Virus record (IMG/VR): IMGVR_UViG_3300025617_000023
Location: 1-60,830 of that record
DNA from: a virus
DNA length: 60,830 nucleotides
Reading direction: 5' to 3' (one strand)
Part shown: one piece after another, positions 1 to 7,624 of the stretch
How positions within the stretch are numbered: position 1 is the stretch's first letter
Layout of the letters: each line of letters starts with the position of its first letter
The notes under the pieces: generated by a model
Told to the model about the DNA's origin: nothing
What the model saw: the letters and a program-made list of their open reading frames with translations, nothing else
Databases searched by the model: none
Made by a program: the position numbers and the translations under genes

Positions 1-169
1 TAACCTTACCTAGCGGAACACCTTTGTGAAAGTCTCCTGAGATAAGATAGTTTAGTGCATATGATCCTGTTGAAATCCAATCAGTAGGATCGTTAAATCC
101 AGCACTCATGCCTGAGATACTTTTAGTTAAGTCCTTGCGGAACTTACTAACATCAAACGATTTAGCCAT
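1..169 (-). CDS. uvsX: UvsX, RecA-like recombinase (N-terminal part only)
   Basis: This gene is cut by the left window edge, so only the first 56 residues are visible. UvsX is the T4 RecA homologue, an ATPase that coats single-stranded DNA and drives strand exchange in recombination-dependent replication. The visible part has the phrase STGSYALNYLISG followed by GVPLGKV, which matches the start of the RecA core just before the Walker A loop of phage UvsX proteins. The Walker A itself lies outside the window. The ATG follows a good AGGAG ribosome site (plus-strand ctcct at about 176-180). It sits directly downstream of gp32, the usual functional partner, separated by a hairpin terminator. The family call is firm for this context; the catalytic parts cannot be checked. 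Confidence 0.85.
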   Translation of the reverse strand, partial: MAKSFDVSKFRKDLTKSISGMSAGFNDPTDWISTGSYALNYLISGDFHKGVPLGKV

Positions 170-196
170 TAAATTCTCCTATAAAGCTGTAAAGTA

Positions 197-229
197 AAAA
201 GGGTTGCAATCTGCAAAAGCAACCCTTTT
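197..229 (-). terminator. Hairpin terminator after gp32
   Basis: An 11-bp perfect inverted repeat (AAAAGGGTTGC and its complement) with an 11-base loop lies just past the gp32 stop. On the minus strand it is followed by a short T-rich stretch. It separates gp32 from uvsX, which suggests that much gp32 mRNA ends here and that uvsX is partly uncoupled from it. Confidence 0.8.
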
Positions 230-238
230 CAGTTGCCC

Positions 239-1222
239 TTAACCTTGACGTGAGCGGATCATTGCAAGAATGTCCTGTGCGCCGCCACCTTCTGCAGGTG
301 CTGCTTCTGCCGCTGGAGCAGGTGCTGGTGCTGCTTCTGCCGCTGGTGCAGGCTGTGCTTCTGGAGCAGGTGCGCTTTGACTTACAGCAGTAGCTTGTGG
401 GCTTGCTTCTTTCTGCGGATCGCCTGTACGTGCTTGCATGCCTGCAGGACGGAAGTAGTTGCTCCAACGTTCTGCATCATATGCTTCGCCATCTACTGAC
501 GCTTCAAACATTTCCTGCATTACTTTTACAGCAGTTGCGTCTGGCTTTTTAGGAAGGAATTCACTTAGATCAAAAAGACCATGTGTGTTAACAGCATTCA
601 TCTCTGCATCATTCAAAGGACGCTCACGACGTGCCCAGTTAGATGTGCCGTAGTCTGCATATCCACCTTTTGATGTTTTGTTAAGACGGAAGTCTACACC
701 AGCAGTATAATCTGTTGGCAGTTCTTCCATGTCTGGATCCATCAATGCTGCTTTGATAATTTGGAAGATTTGTGGACCAATAATAAAGCGACGAATTGGA
801 TTCTCAGGCGCTTCATCTGTAGTCAACGGATTGTCAGTTACAAACCCTTGGAATACGTATGAACGCTTTTTCCAATACTTACGACCCATGTCTTCTAGTG
901 AAGGATCTTTAAACCAACCACGTACTTCTTGTAGGATAGAACAGCTTTCGCCATACATTTCCATACACGGAACTTGTACTTGTACTGGACGTGAATCTGT
1001 TTCGCCTTTGATACCAGCGAACGGAAGTTTGATCATCAAACGTTCTGCCCAAAAGAAAGTGTTGTCTTGGTTGCCATCAGGAAGGAAACGGAAAGTTGCG
1101 CTTTCACCTTCTTTGATATTCCAGAATGGGTAAATTGGGTTTGGACCAGTTGGACCTTGGTTGCCGCCTGTGCGGGCTTCTTGTTCTTTGAGCTTTGCTC
1201 GGATTTCTGCTAATGATGCCAT
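239..1222 (-). CDS. gp32: gp32 single-stranded DNA-binding protein
   Basis: This 327-residue protein matches the T4 gp32 family, which coats single-stranded DNA during replication, recombination and repair. The basic N-terminus (residues 1-20, the cooperativity region) is followed by the conserved block PFWNIKEGESATFRFLPDG around residues 32-50. A Cys pair (CMEMYGESC, near residue 86) lies where the family has its zinc site, followed by GWFKDP. The last 60 or so residues are an Ala-Pro-rich low-complexity linker ending in DILAMIRSRQG, in place of the acidic T4 tail that recruits partners. An AGGAG ribosome site precedes the ATG. It has its own sigma-70 promoter at 1306-1334 and a leader hairpin at 1257-1276, and ends in a terminator. 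Length is close to T4 (301). Confidence 0.93.
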   Translation of the reverse strand: MASLAEIRAKLKEQEARTGGNQGPTGPNPIYPFWNIKEGESATFRFLPDGNQDNTFFWAERLMIKLPFAGIKGETDSRPVQVQVPCMEMYGESCSILQEVRGWFKDPSLEDMGRKYWKKRSYVFQGFVTDNPLTTDEAPENPIRRFIIGPQIFQIIKAALMDPDMEELPTDYTAGVDFRLNKTSKGGYADYGTSNWARRERPLNDAEMNAVNTHGLFDLSEFLPKKPDATAVKVMQEMFEASVDGEAYDAERWSNYFRPAGMQARTGDPQKEASPQATAVSQSAPAPEAQPAPAAEAAPAPAPAAEAAPAEGGGAQDILAMIRSRQG

Positions 1223-1256
1223 AGTGCCTTTTCTCCTAAATGTTATGCCTATGTGT

Positions 1257-1276
1257 AGAACAACTTATGTTGCTCT
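1257..1276 (-). promoter_or_regulatory. Hairpin in gp32 leader, possible autoregulatory site
   Basis: Eight base pairs (one G-U) close on an ATAA loop: AGAGCAAC and GTTGTTCT on the minus strand. It lies about 35-54 bases upstream of the gp32 start inside a roughly 75-base leader. T4 gp32 is known to repress its own translation by binding a leader pseudoknot. A structure here would fit the same role, but I see only the hairpin, not a second pseudoknot stem. Confidence 0.4.
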
Positions 1277-1305
1277 GTGCCTTTATATGTTATAGCACAG
1301 TATTA

Positions 1306-1334
1306 ATAATAACACCGTCTACAACGTTCGTCAA
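1306..1334 (-). promoter_or_regulatory. Sigma-70 promoter of gp32
   Basis: On the minus strand TTGACG is followed after exactly 17 bases by TATTAT. The predicted start near 1299 gives a leader of about 75 bases before gp32. This is a host-type promoter, which fits early or middle expression of a replication gene. Confidence 0.75.
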
Positions 1335-1380
1335 GTCTTTTTTGAAAGAAAAAACATAAAAACTTATGAGTGCTAGCAGA

Positions 1381-3300
1381 TTAACGTAAACCTGCTAACT
1401 CTCTCATTCTGTCGTAATCGTCATTTATTTCGTGTGCAGTGCCTTTGTCCATTTTTACAGGATGCATTTTGCCTGATCCTTTGGGATATTCAAATTCTGT
1501 TTTGTGTGCTCTTGCTGCTGCCGCTGCTGCCTGTGTAAAGTTTTCGTCTACTTCATCTTCCATTTGCTGTGGCTGTGAGCGCATCTGCCACTCGTCAAAC
1601 TTTGCTGTGATTTGTTCAATAAATGCCTTAGCAGGTTCTATGAACTGCTCGCCATAATCTTTTTCAATCATTGTTAGTACTGCTGTTTCGCCTTTAGGAA
1701 ACACGCCTGTCTCTCTATCAAAGTAACTTAGTATAAACTCACCGATTGGGGTTTTTTGTTCTTTTGGCTCTTCAGTGCCGTCGTCTTCTTTTTTATCAAA
1801 GTCGTGTGCATCTATATACTGCATTACAGGATATAATGTGTTTACTATTTGATTACCAAAACGTGCATTTTTGCCTGAGCCTGGTTGAGTTTCTAATTTC
1901 TTTGCTTCTTTACGCAATGCCATCATAGCATCGATTGCTTCTTGAAACTTTGGATCTATACCTTGAAATCCGCTTGTTCTTGCTTCAATCCAAGAATAAA
2001 CATCCCATACTTCATTAGCATACTCGTTTGCTAGGTTGCCTTCATACTCACCGTCACCTGTTTCGATCTTTTTGCCTTTACCACGTAATACACCTAGTGC
2101 GTCACTGGCGTCTTTGCTTGTCTTAATCATTGCTTCTTGTACATTGCCTTCGTTTGTGTCACATTCGCAAGGTGCGCAATTACATTCTTCGCACTCTTTT
2201 GCTTCTGCAAACTGACCCATCATTTCTTCAAAGCCTTGCTCAAGTGCAATTTCTTCTTTAGTACGTGTTGTTTTGCTGTTATTTGTTTCGTCTACTTCTT
2301 CGTCTTTACTATCTTCTGACACTAAGTCATTTGGTCCTAGTTCTTTGGCCTTAGTTGCTTCACTAACTAGTTTGTAAATGTATGGAAATACATCTGCTAG
2401 TTCTTCATTAAACTGTTTGATAGTTAATTGGTCAATCCAGTTTTCTTTAACATCTGCTGGTACATCTTCCATCATTGGTGTTTCAAATGCTGCAACAGTT
2501 TCTGCATAGTATGCTGGCTTTTGAAGTGACTCAATTGTTTTCTTAACTGTAGCAATACGCTCTTTAACAACATCTACATACCCTGCGAGACTTTCTGCCA
2601 TTACAGCACTGCGTCCCATGTAGTTTTTAAACTTGCGTAGTTTGCCCATTTCTTCTGATAGGCCTACAATGTGCTTACCAAAGTCATCATATGTGTTGCC
2701 ACCTTCTGCTACGTGACGTGCCATTGCTCTTGCACCACTTAGATGCTTGTATGGATAACGGAATCTTTCGCCGTCTGCACTTTCAATGTAAATCTTACCA
2801 ATTTTTTGTGTGCGTCCTGTTGCACTTTCTTGATTGATGTTTTCAGTATGTTGAATTACAATACGTGCTTCGCCTACTTTTTGGTAACTAATTTTACTTG
2901 TGCCGTATAGTTTTGATTCTGTCATTTGTCCGTCCTCAGGAGTTTTCGCTAAGAATTTATAATCTCTTTTATTTAAATTTGACTTTGTAATATCTCTTAC
3001 GCTGTAGTCTAACATACGCTTTTTGCTAAACACACGTAGTTCTTTTAGGAAATCGTACCACGCATCTTGTGTCATTTCGTCTTGATCTTCCATAAAGTCT
3101 TTGCTATAGATAACAGTTAGGCCTTCATCTTCTGAAATACTTACACTTACTTTACCTAGTCCATTATAGTCAAAATCAAAGAAACGTGCCATAGTCGGCT
3201 CGTTGGTAACTGTTCCAGTTTCGTCACCTATAGTAACTTCTGGAAAACGTCCTCTAATTTTATTAAAAAGGTCTTCGCCTATTAAGTCAAATTCTTGCAT
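1381..3300 (-). CDS. Probable virion structural protein, 639 residues, function unknown
   Basis: I recognise this as a type of large protein found beside the terminase in marine T4-like phages, but no function is known to me. The N-terminal 120 residues look folded and mixed alpha/beta. Residues 200-330 are helical and charged. A Cys cluster (CEECNCAPCEC) near residues 370-385 could bind metal. The C-terminal third is acidic and low in complexity, with an AAAAAARA run near the end. The start follows a late motif (GATAAATA) by only four bases, so a transcript from that promoter would be leaderless. The gene lies 19 bases downstream of gp17, so it may also be read from the packaging transcript. 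A possible stem overlaps the stop codon, but no clear terminator was seen. Confidence 0.6.
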   Translation of the reverse strand: MQEFDLIGEDLFNKIRGRFPEVTIGDETGTVTNEPTMARFFDFDYNGLGKVSVSISEDEGLTVIYSKDFMEDQDEMTQDAWYDFLKELRVFSKKRMLDYSVRDITKSNLNKRDYKFLAKTPEDGQMTESKLYGTSKISYQKVGEARIVIQHTENINQESATGRTQKIGKIYIESADGERFRYPYKHLSGARAMARHVAEGGNTYDDFGKHIVGLSEEMGKLRKFKNYMGRSAVMAESLAGYVDVVKERIATVKKTIESLQKPAYYAETVAAFETPMMEDVPADVKENWIDQLTIKQFNEELADVFPYIYKLVSEATKAKELGPNDLVSEDSKDEEVDETNNSKTTRTKEEIALEQGFEEMMGQFAEAKECEECNCAPCECDTNEGNVQEAMIKTSKDASDALGVLRGKGKKIETGDGEYEGNLANEYANEVWDVYSWIEARTSGFQGIDPKFQEAIDAMMALRKEAKKLETQPGSGKNARFGNQIVNTLYPVMQYIDAHDFDKKEDDGTEEPKEQKTPIGEFILSYFDRETGVFPKGETAVLTMIEKDYGEQFIEPAKAFIEQITAKFDEWQMRSQPQQMEDEVDENFTQAAAAAARAHKTEFEYPKGSGKMHPVKMDKGTAHEINDDYDRMRELAGLR

Positions 3301-3304
3301 AATG

Positions 3305-3311
3305 TATTTAT
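3305..3311 (-). promoter_or_regulatory. Late promoter motif upstream of the 639-residue gene
   Basis: The minus strand reads GGATAAATAC, close to the T4 late consensus TATAAATA. The motif ends four bases before the ATG at 3300, so the predicted start of transcription falls at the start codon. No ribosome site fits between them. Confidence 0.6.
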
Positions 3312-3319
3312 CCGCTTGA

Positions 3320-4900
3320 TTAAAAGTTTGTGCTTATAAAGATAGGCATAGGTGCTTCATAATCTTCTTGATCTTCTGCTTGTGTAAAGGTATTATAGAT
3401 TCGTGGATCCCAGTCTTTGAGTACAGCCATCATTCTCAGTGCCAATAGTGTAGCACTCACTAGATCGTCTCCCATTCCACTTTTAGCTTGATAACTTGAA
3501 CCTGTTGCAACAAATCCTTTTAGTTCTGATAATAATGGTTTACTATGAATAGTCATTTTGTCGTTTTCAATCATAGTTTTTAATCTACTACACGCTGTGA
3601 TTTTAGTACCATGTGTAGTGTTAAATCCCTTGCGGAACTTTCTTACATGTCCTTTACGCATAGGCTCACTTACAAACAGGCCTGGAATGTTTTCTTCACC
3701 GAAGTCGTTAATAACCAGCAAACATGCTTCACCGATGCCGTTGTTCTCTACACTCCAATATATACCGTTTGTGTTATTAGTTTCTTGTTGTAGGTATTTG
3801 CATATGTCTGCAAGCACTCTTACCTGACCTGGAATAGCAGTTTGGTTGTGTTGCCATTCTGCTACTTGTTCATATGACGGTAATTCAAACACTTGTATAG
3901 CAGCATTATCGCCGCCTGTGCCCATACTAGGATCTAATGCAACAGCATATGTGTATTGTGGACTTGGCTTTTTATACCAACGTGTTTGTCCCATGTTGAG
4001 TATAGGCGAAGCACCTTCCATAACAGCAAGTTTTAAACTGTTGATTAATGTTTCGTCAAATACTAGGAATTCGCAACCGTATTCTCGACGGAACTTTTCT
4101 TCACCAATACGTCCAATCTCTTCTTCTTTCCACTTGTCGTCTCTGTCAGGATGTTCGTCCCACTGTGCAACAAAACTGTGAAAGCCGTTTGATCCTAGTT
4201 CTTGTTCGTTGCCATGTGCATCAAACTTTTCTTCTGCTTGTTTCCAAATAGTAGCAAATGTATCTTCGTCACTGTTAGGTGTGCTAGTAATAATAGCACG
4301 ACCACCTGTTGCTAGTGTAGGCGAAATTGAAGTCCAAAACTCTTCGGCAATGTTAGGTTGCACAAATGCAAACTCGTCGCAGTATAGTAGCGAGATTGAC
4401 ATGCCGCGTCCTGTGTTGCCTGTTGTAGTCTGTGCTACAATACGTGATCCATTTTCAAATTCAATTGATTGTTTGTTGTAACTTGTAACACCTGCTCTAA
4501 TATGATCAGGGCAAGTTTCATATACAAAACGTATGCGTGACATAATCTCTTGCGCACCTGTGTACTTGTGTGCAGCAACAAGAATAGTTTGATCTGGATT
4601 AAACATAGCATACCATGCCAAATAGATACTTGCACATGTGGTCTTGCCTGTTTGTCTAGGCATCATGTTAATATTAAAGCGATAGTTGTGATAGCTGTGC
4701 ATCAATCGTAACTGATACTCAAACGGATCGAACAACAACTTGCCTTTAACGGGGTGTTGAATAAAAGCAAACTTGCGAGCAAAGTACAAGTATCCTTCAT
4801 TGGGATCCATGCATTTCATCAAGTCTTCAACTTGCTCGTTTGTATATGTTTCTTGTTTATTGGCCTTCTTAATTAAGACGCCGTCCAATGATGCTGCCAT
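3320..4900 (-). CDS. gp17: gp17 large terminase subunit
   Basis: This is the packaging motor ATPase and nuclease that drives DNA into proheads and cuts the concatemer. The 526-residue protein shows an ATPase domain with a Walker A at residues 80-88 (MPRQTGKTT), a Walker B ending in DE at 175-176 (LLYCDEFAF) and a coupling motif (TSTPN, about 206-210). The C-terminal RNase H-like nuclease has its acidic triad at ALDPS (D323), VENNG (E385) and GDD (D478/479). T4 gp17 is 610 residues, so this one is shorter mainly at the N-terminus. It follows the 116-residue gene by 7 bases, with AGG-like sequence nearby. The small subunit gp16 is 2.7 kb upstream instead of adjacent as in T4. Confidence 0.95.
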   Translation of the reverse strand: MAASLDGVLIKKANKQETYTNEQVEDLMKCMDPNEGYLYFARKFAFIQHPVKGKLLFDPFEYQLRLMHSYHNYRFNINMMPRQTGKTTCASIYLAWYAMFNPDQTILVAAHKYTGAQEIMSRIRFVYETCPDHIRAGVTSYNKQSIEFENGSRIVAQTTTGNTGRGMSISLLYCDEFAFVQPNIAEEFWTSISPTLATGGRAIITSTPNSDEDTFATIWKQAEEKFDAHGNEQELGSNGFHSFVAQWDEHPDRDDKWKEEEIGRIGEEKFRREYGCEFLVFDETLINSLKLAVMEGASPILNMGQTRWYKKPSPQYTYAVALDPSMGTGGDNAAIQVFELPSYEQVAEWQHNQTAIPGQVRVLADICKYLQQETNNTNGIYWSVENNGIGEACLLVINDFGEENIPGLFVSEPMRKGHVRKFRKGFNTTHGTKITACSRLKTMIENDKMTIHSKPLLSELKGFVATGSSYQAKSGMGDDLVSATLLALRMMAVLKDWDPRIYNTFTQAEDQEDYEAPMPIFISTNF

Positions 4901-4907
4901 ATTGTAT

Positions 4908-5258
4908 TTAACCTATTATATCGTCGTAATAACCAGTGTCGAATCTTAGGTCGAACAGTCTACGGCGATCTTGTTGAATTAAGATGTGTGTAGGTGCAGC
5001 ATACTCGCCGTATCTTGGTTCGCTCCACAGCCATTCGTATTCTAAACTAACATCTAATTTGCTGCACAGTTTCTTTAAACGTCTACGATTGTAGTTAGGA
5101 ACAATATACACAATAGCTTGATTGTTGCCCAAGTGTTCCCATTCGCCTGTCCATTGAGTAATTTTAATTTCGCTCTTTTTCCATGCTGCTGCACTCCATG
5201 GACAAACAGGTTTTATACTATCAAAATATGCGGACCAATCAATATCGTGTTGTGTCAT
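4908..5258 (-). CDS. Conserved small protein upstream of gp17, function unknown
   Basis: The 116-residue protein is rich in Trp, Tyr and Arg (WSAYF, PWSAAAWKKSEI, YNRRRLKKLCSKL, QQDRRRLFDLRF). It has no membrane segment or motif that I recognise. Its place just before gp17 might suggest a terminase partner, but the small terminase is a better match elsewhere (7624-8133). The gene starts right after a strong terminator and behind a weak late-like motif (TAAATA, five bases before the ATG). It therefore probably begins a new transcript that includes gp17. It could be a minor virion or packaging factor; that is a guess from position. Confidence 0.6.
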   Translation of the reverse strand: MTQHDIDWSAYFDSIKPVCPWSAAAWKKSEIKITQWTGEWEHLGNNQAIVYIVPNYNRRRLKKLCSKLDVSLEYEWLWSEPRYGEYAAPTHILIQQDRRRLFDLRFDTGYYDDIIG

Positions 5259-5263
5259 ACAGT

Positions 5264-5269
5264 TATTTA
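5264..5269 (-). promoter_or_regulatory. Weak late-type motif before the 116-residue gene
   Basis: The minus strand reads TAAATA, then ACTGT, then ATG. It departs from the ATAAATA core seen elsewhere in this window at the first base. It lies between a terminator and a start codon, which is where a promoter is needed. The spacing would again give a leaderless message. Confidence 0.35.
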
Positions 5270-5276
5270 CTCAAGA

Positions 5277-5300
5277 AAATAGGACCCGAAGGTCCTATTT
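5277..5300 (-). terminator. TTCG-loop terminator
   Basis: A perfect 10-bp stem (AAATAGGACC with its complement) is closed on the minus strand by a TTCG tetraloop, one of the most stable loops known. It is followed by TTCTTGAG. It ends the unit that contains the 297-residue gene. Confidence 0.9.
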
Positions 5301-5319
5301 GGCGTAACCCCACCGTAGT

Positions 5320-6213
5320 TTATTTTTTCTTGCCGCGGCCTCTGCCAGCCATTAGCTTGTCTTTGCCGCGTCCGCGTCCAGCCATTACTTTGCCACGACC
5401 TTCAGTAGTTTTGGTATCTTTTTTACCTTTGCCGAGATCGTCTTTGCCTTTGCCGTCTGCTGCATAGTCTGGCACCATTTTTCCATCTGGGCCTTTGACC
5501 ATAGTCTTTTTCTTTTCAGTTAATGCTGCATACAATGCTGCTTTGATATTTTCAACAGCCATTGGATTGTCGCCATCTTGTGTAGCAGCATATGATTTCT
5601 TTTTACGGTTTAGATCATTGCCGTCTGGGATAGCGTCACGCATGTCACCGTATTGTGGATCAGGCTCGTTAGCATAATCTTCTTCTTCAACGCTTTCTTC
5701 TGCTTTCTTTAGTGCATTGTTGATGTCGTCAAGATGCTGTTGCGCCATCATCATCTGTGTTTCATCGTAAAATTTTTCGTGTGCGCCGTCGCCGCTGGAT
5801 TGCATATTCTTAATACCAGCTTCAGCTTGGGCTTTCATTTTCAACAGTTCTTCACGGCTCTTACCGTCGTACTGGCCTTCTTCGACTTCTTCCATATCTG
5901 CTTCAGCGCCGCTAGGAAGTGGCATTTCTTTATCGTCAAAGCCTGGTTCATCCATCATTGCTGACAAACGTTCCATGTCCATGCGTGGTGAAAGCATTTT
6001 AGCACCTACTGGTTCTGCACCACCTAGTCCTGCATTTTTCATCATGTCTAGTAGATCTGCAACATGTTCTTTACCACTTGCGTTCATACTAACATTTACT
6101 GTTACTGGATTGCCTTTGTCCATTTCTGGTGCAGGTAGTGCTGCTGCTGGCATTTCTGTCATTCCACATTCTTCAATGTGATCCATCGATTCTAAAAGTT
6201 TTTTCATATCCAT
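5320..6213 (-). CDS. Acidic protein with basic repeat tail, probable prohead-core or internal virion protein
   Basis: The 297-residue protein has a Met-rich acidic N-terminal half (MDEPGFDDKEMPLPSGAEAD, EEVEEGQYDGKSREELL) with helical segments. It ends in a strongly basic tail of about 45 residues carrying two copies of MAGRGRGK and a final KKK. Such acid-base bipartite, helical proteins are typical of phage prohead cores and of internal DNA-binding virion proteins, but I do not recognise the family. It is four bases downstream of the 185-residue gene and probably translated with it, and it is followed by a terminator. In T4, core proteins are packaged and often cut by protease gp21. The tail might bind DNA. 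Confidence 0.55.
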   Translation of the reverse strand: MDMKKLLESMDHIEECGMTEMPAAALPAPEMDKGNPVTVNVSMNASGKEHVADLLDMMKNAGLGGAEPVGAKMLSPRMDMERLSAMMDEPGFDDKEMPLPSGAEADMEEVEEGQYDGKSREELLKMKAQAEAGIKNMQSSGDGAHEKFYDETQMMMAQQHLDDINNALKKAEESVEEEDYANEPDPQYGDMRDAIPDGNDLNRKKKSYAATQDGDNPMAVENIKAALYAALTEKKKTMVKGPDGKMVPDYAADGKGKDDLGKGKKDTKTTEGRGKVMAGRGRGKDKLMAGRGRGKKK

Positions 6214-6217
6214 AATT

Positions 6218-6775
6218 TCAGCCTCCTACAACTGCTTTAGTATTCTCTGCATCACCAATATCAGATGATTCTCCAACTGGAGCACCTTCTGCACCACTGT
6301 GTTCATTTTCCTTGCGAGCAGTTTCTAATTCTTTTAATAAACTCATTACACGATTGCCTGCTACATCTTCTTGTGCAGTTTCTCCGCCCATGTCTTCTTT
6401 GGTCAACATAGCTTCATACGGAGTATCGTCTTTCATTTCTTGATATTCTTCTCTTGGATCGTTTGCATTGCGTACAATAATGTATGCCTGATCAACGCCG
6501 CAGCATTTACCTACATACTCTTGTAGTACTTGACTTGTAGTTGGATATTCAACAGCAACTTCAAAGTATGTTACTTCCATATTTTGTAGTTGTGGGAAAT
6601 CTAGTGGACGTTCTTGAATTGGAGTTTTCTTTCCTGACGTCATATTAGAAACATTAAACTTTTTAAGTGATGTTTCCATAGAGTCTGCAAAGCCTTCTGG
6701 TAACGGTCCAGCAACTCCAATTTTAAATTCATAAGTCTTTTTAGACTCTGTAAGTATTTCTGTAAATGATCTCAT
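6218..6775 (-). CDS. Conserved probable virion protein, 185 residues
   Basis: No known function. The first 110 residues look like a compact alpha/beta domain with paired strands (TYEFKIGVAGPLPEGF, MEVTYFEVAVEYP, QAYIIVRNA) and a CC pair. The last 70 residues are acidic, with a helix (VMSLLKELETARKENEH) and a disordered end. A late motif lies about 30 bases upstream of the ATG, inside the end of the previous gene. The start codon sits inside a 14-bp perfect palindrome. It is followed after four bases by the 297-residue gene, and both are probably made late as structural or core components. Confidence 0.55.
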   Translation of the reverse strand: MRSFTEILTESKKTYEFKIGVAGPLPEGFADSMETSLKKFNVSNMTSGKKTPIQERPLDFPQLQNMEVTYFEVAVEYPTTSQVLQEYVGKCCGVDQAYIIVRNANDPREEYQEMKDDTPYEAMLTKEDMGGETAQEDVAGNRVMSLLKELETARKENEHSGAEGAPVGESSDIGDAENTKAVVGG

Positions 6776-6802
6776 TGCGCAATGATCCCTGTTCTATATG
6801 TA

Positions 6803-7624
6803 TTATTTATCTTCGTTGTGTTGATATTGTTCACGTCTGATAAACTGCATAATCTGTTTCATAGTATTAAAATGCGAGACGTTATTAAAATTAAATACTG
6901 CTTGAATATTTTCTAACAGAAAAATATTATACCAGCCTGATGTCATTCGTGTAAGAAAATCTTGCGCTGCTTGAATAAACGCAGTCTTTGCGTCTAAAAT
7001 ATAAAAATAACGTTCACATGCTAATACAGATATTTCTTCAATAACAGTTGCCATTTGCTCTTCATGACTAAGTGCATCAAACTTTTTTCGAGATACTTTT
7101 ACAGTTACATCGTTGTCTAATATTTTCTTATACGCAGGAATACTATCTAATTTTAATATATCATGTAATTCGTCGTGTTCAACATAACGACTAACTGAAC
7201 TATTAAAAAACTCTTCAGGAGGTAAATTAAAATTCATCGTCTCTCTAAAATTTTTGTAACGTTCTTTCCAATGTGTACGTAGCATATTTAAGATTTCTAA
7301 ATCGTATGTCACGCCTTTTTGCTGCAAGAATATAATATCGTTTACTGTTTTGTCTAAGTTGTAATTATACATTGCATGAGACATTTTTACAGTGAGCAAC
7401 CCAGTTGGATTTAGATAGTAATCTTCTATCATATTTTCTAGTTCTTTAAAAAAATATGACTCACTCGAATCTGTTATTTCAACTGGTAATTTTGTAGCTT
7501 TTAATTCATTAATTATTTCGGAGTTGTATAATTTTGAATCATATACAACTACATCAATATCTGTTGGAGATTTATAATAGTCGTCAAACCAGTAATTTAA
7601 AGCATACGATCCATATATTAGCAT
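6803..7624 (-). CDS. Nucleotidyltransferase-like protein (DNA polymerase beta superfamily signature)
   Basis: The 273-residue protein opens with YGSYALNYWF and, 16 residues later, DID (D22 and D24). This GS-x(n)-DxD pattern is the catalytic signature of the polymerase-beta-like nucleotidyltransferase superfamily. A later acidic residue (around EITD) could complete the metal site. The rest is helical with no domain I can name. Members of the superfamily add nucleotides to RNA, proteins or antibiotics, and some act in toxin-antitoxin or defence systems. The substrate here is unknown. The start overlaps the gp16 stop (TAATG), so the two are translationally coupled. The signature is at the very N-terminus, so no room is left for an upstream strand unless gp16 readthrough occurs. 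Confidence 0.6.
   Translation of the reverse strand: MLIYGSYALNYWFDDYYKSPTDIDVVVYDSKLYNSEIINELKATKLPVEITDSSESYFFKELENMIEDYYLNPTGLLTVKMSHAMYNYNLDKTVNDIIFLQQKGVTYDLEILNMLRTHWKERYKNFRETMNFNLPPEEFFNSSVSRYVEHDELHDILKLDSIPAYKKILDNDVTVKVSRKKFDALSHEEQMATVIEEISVLACERYFYILDAKTAFIQAAQDFLTRMTSGWYNIFLLENIQAVFNFNNVSHFNTMKQIMQFIRREQYQHNEDK
6804..6810 (-). promoter_or_regulatory. Late promoter motif for the 185/297-residue gene pair
   Basis: The minus strand reads AGATAAATAA. It overlaps the stop of the nucleotidyltransferase-like gene and lies 29 bases before the ATG at 6775. Confidence 0.6.

Noticed and set aside
4908-5258. Small terminase identity for the 116-residue protein before gp17
   Set aside because: It lacks the central coiled-coil hairpin of gp16; the protein at 7624-8133 matches that layout much better.
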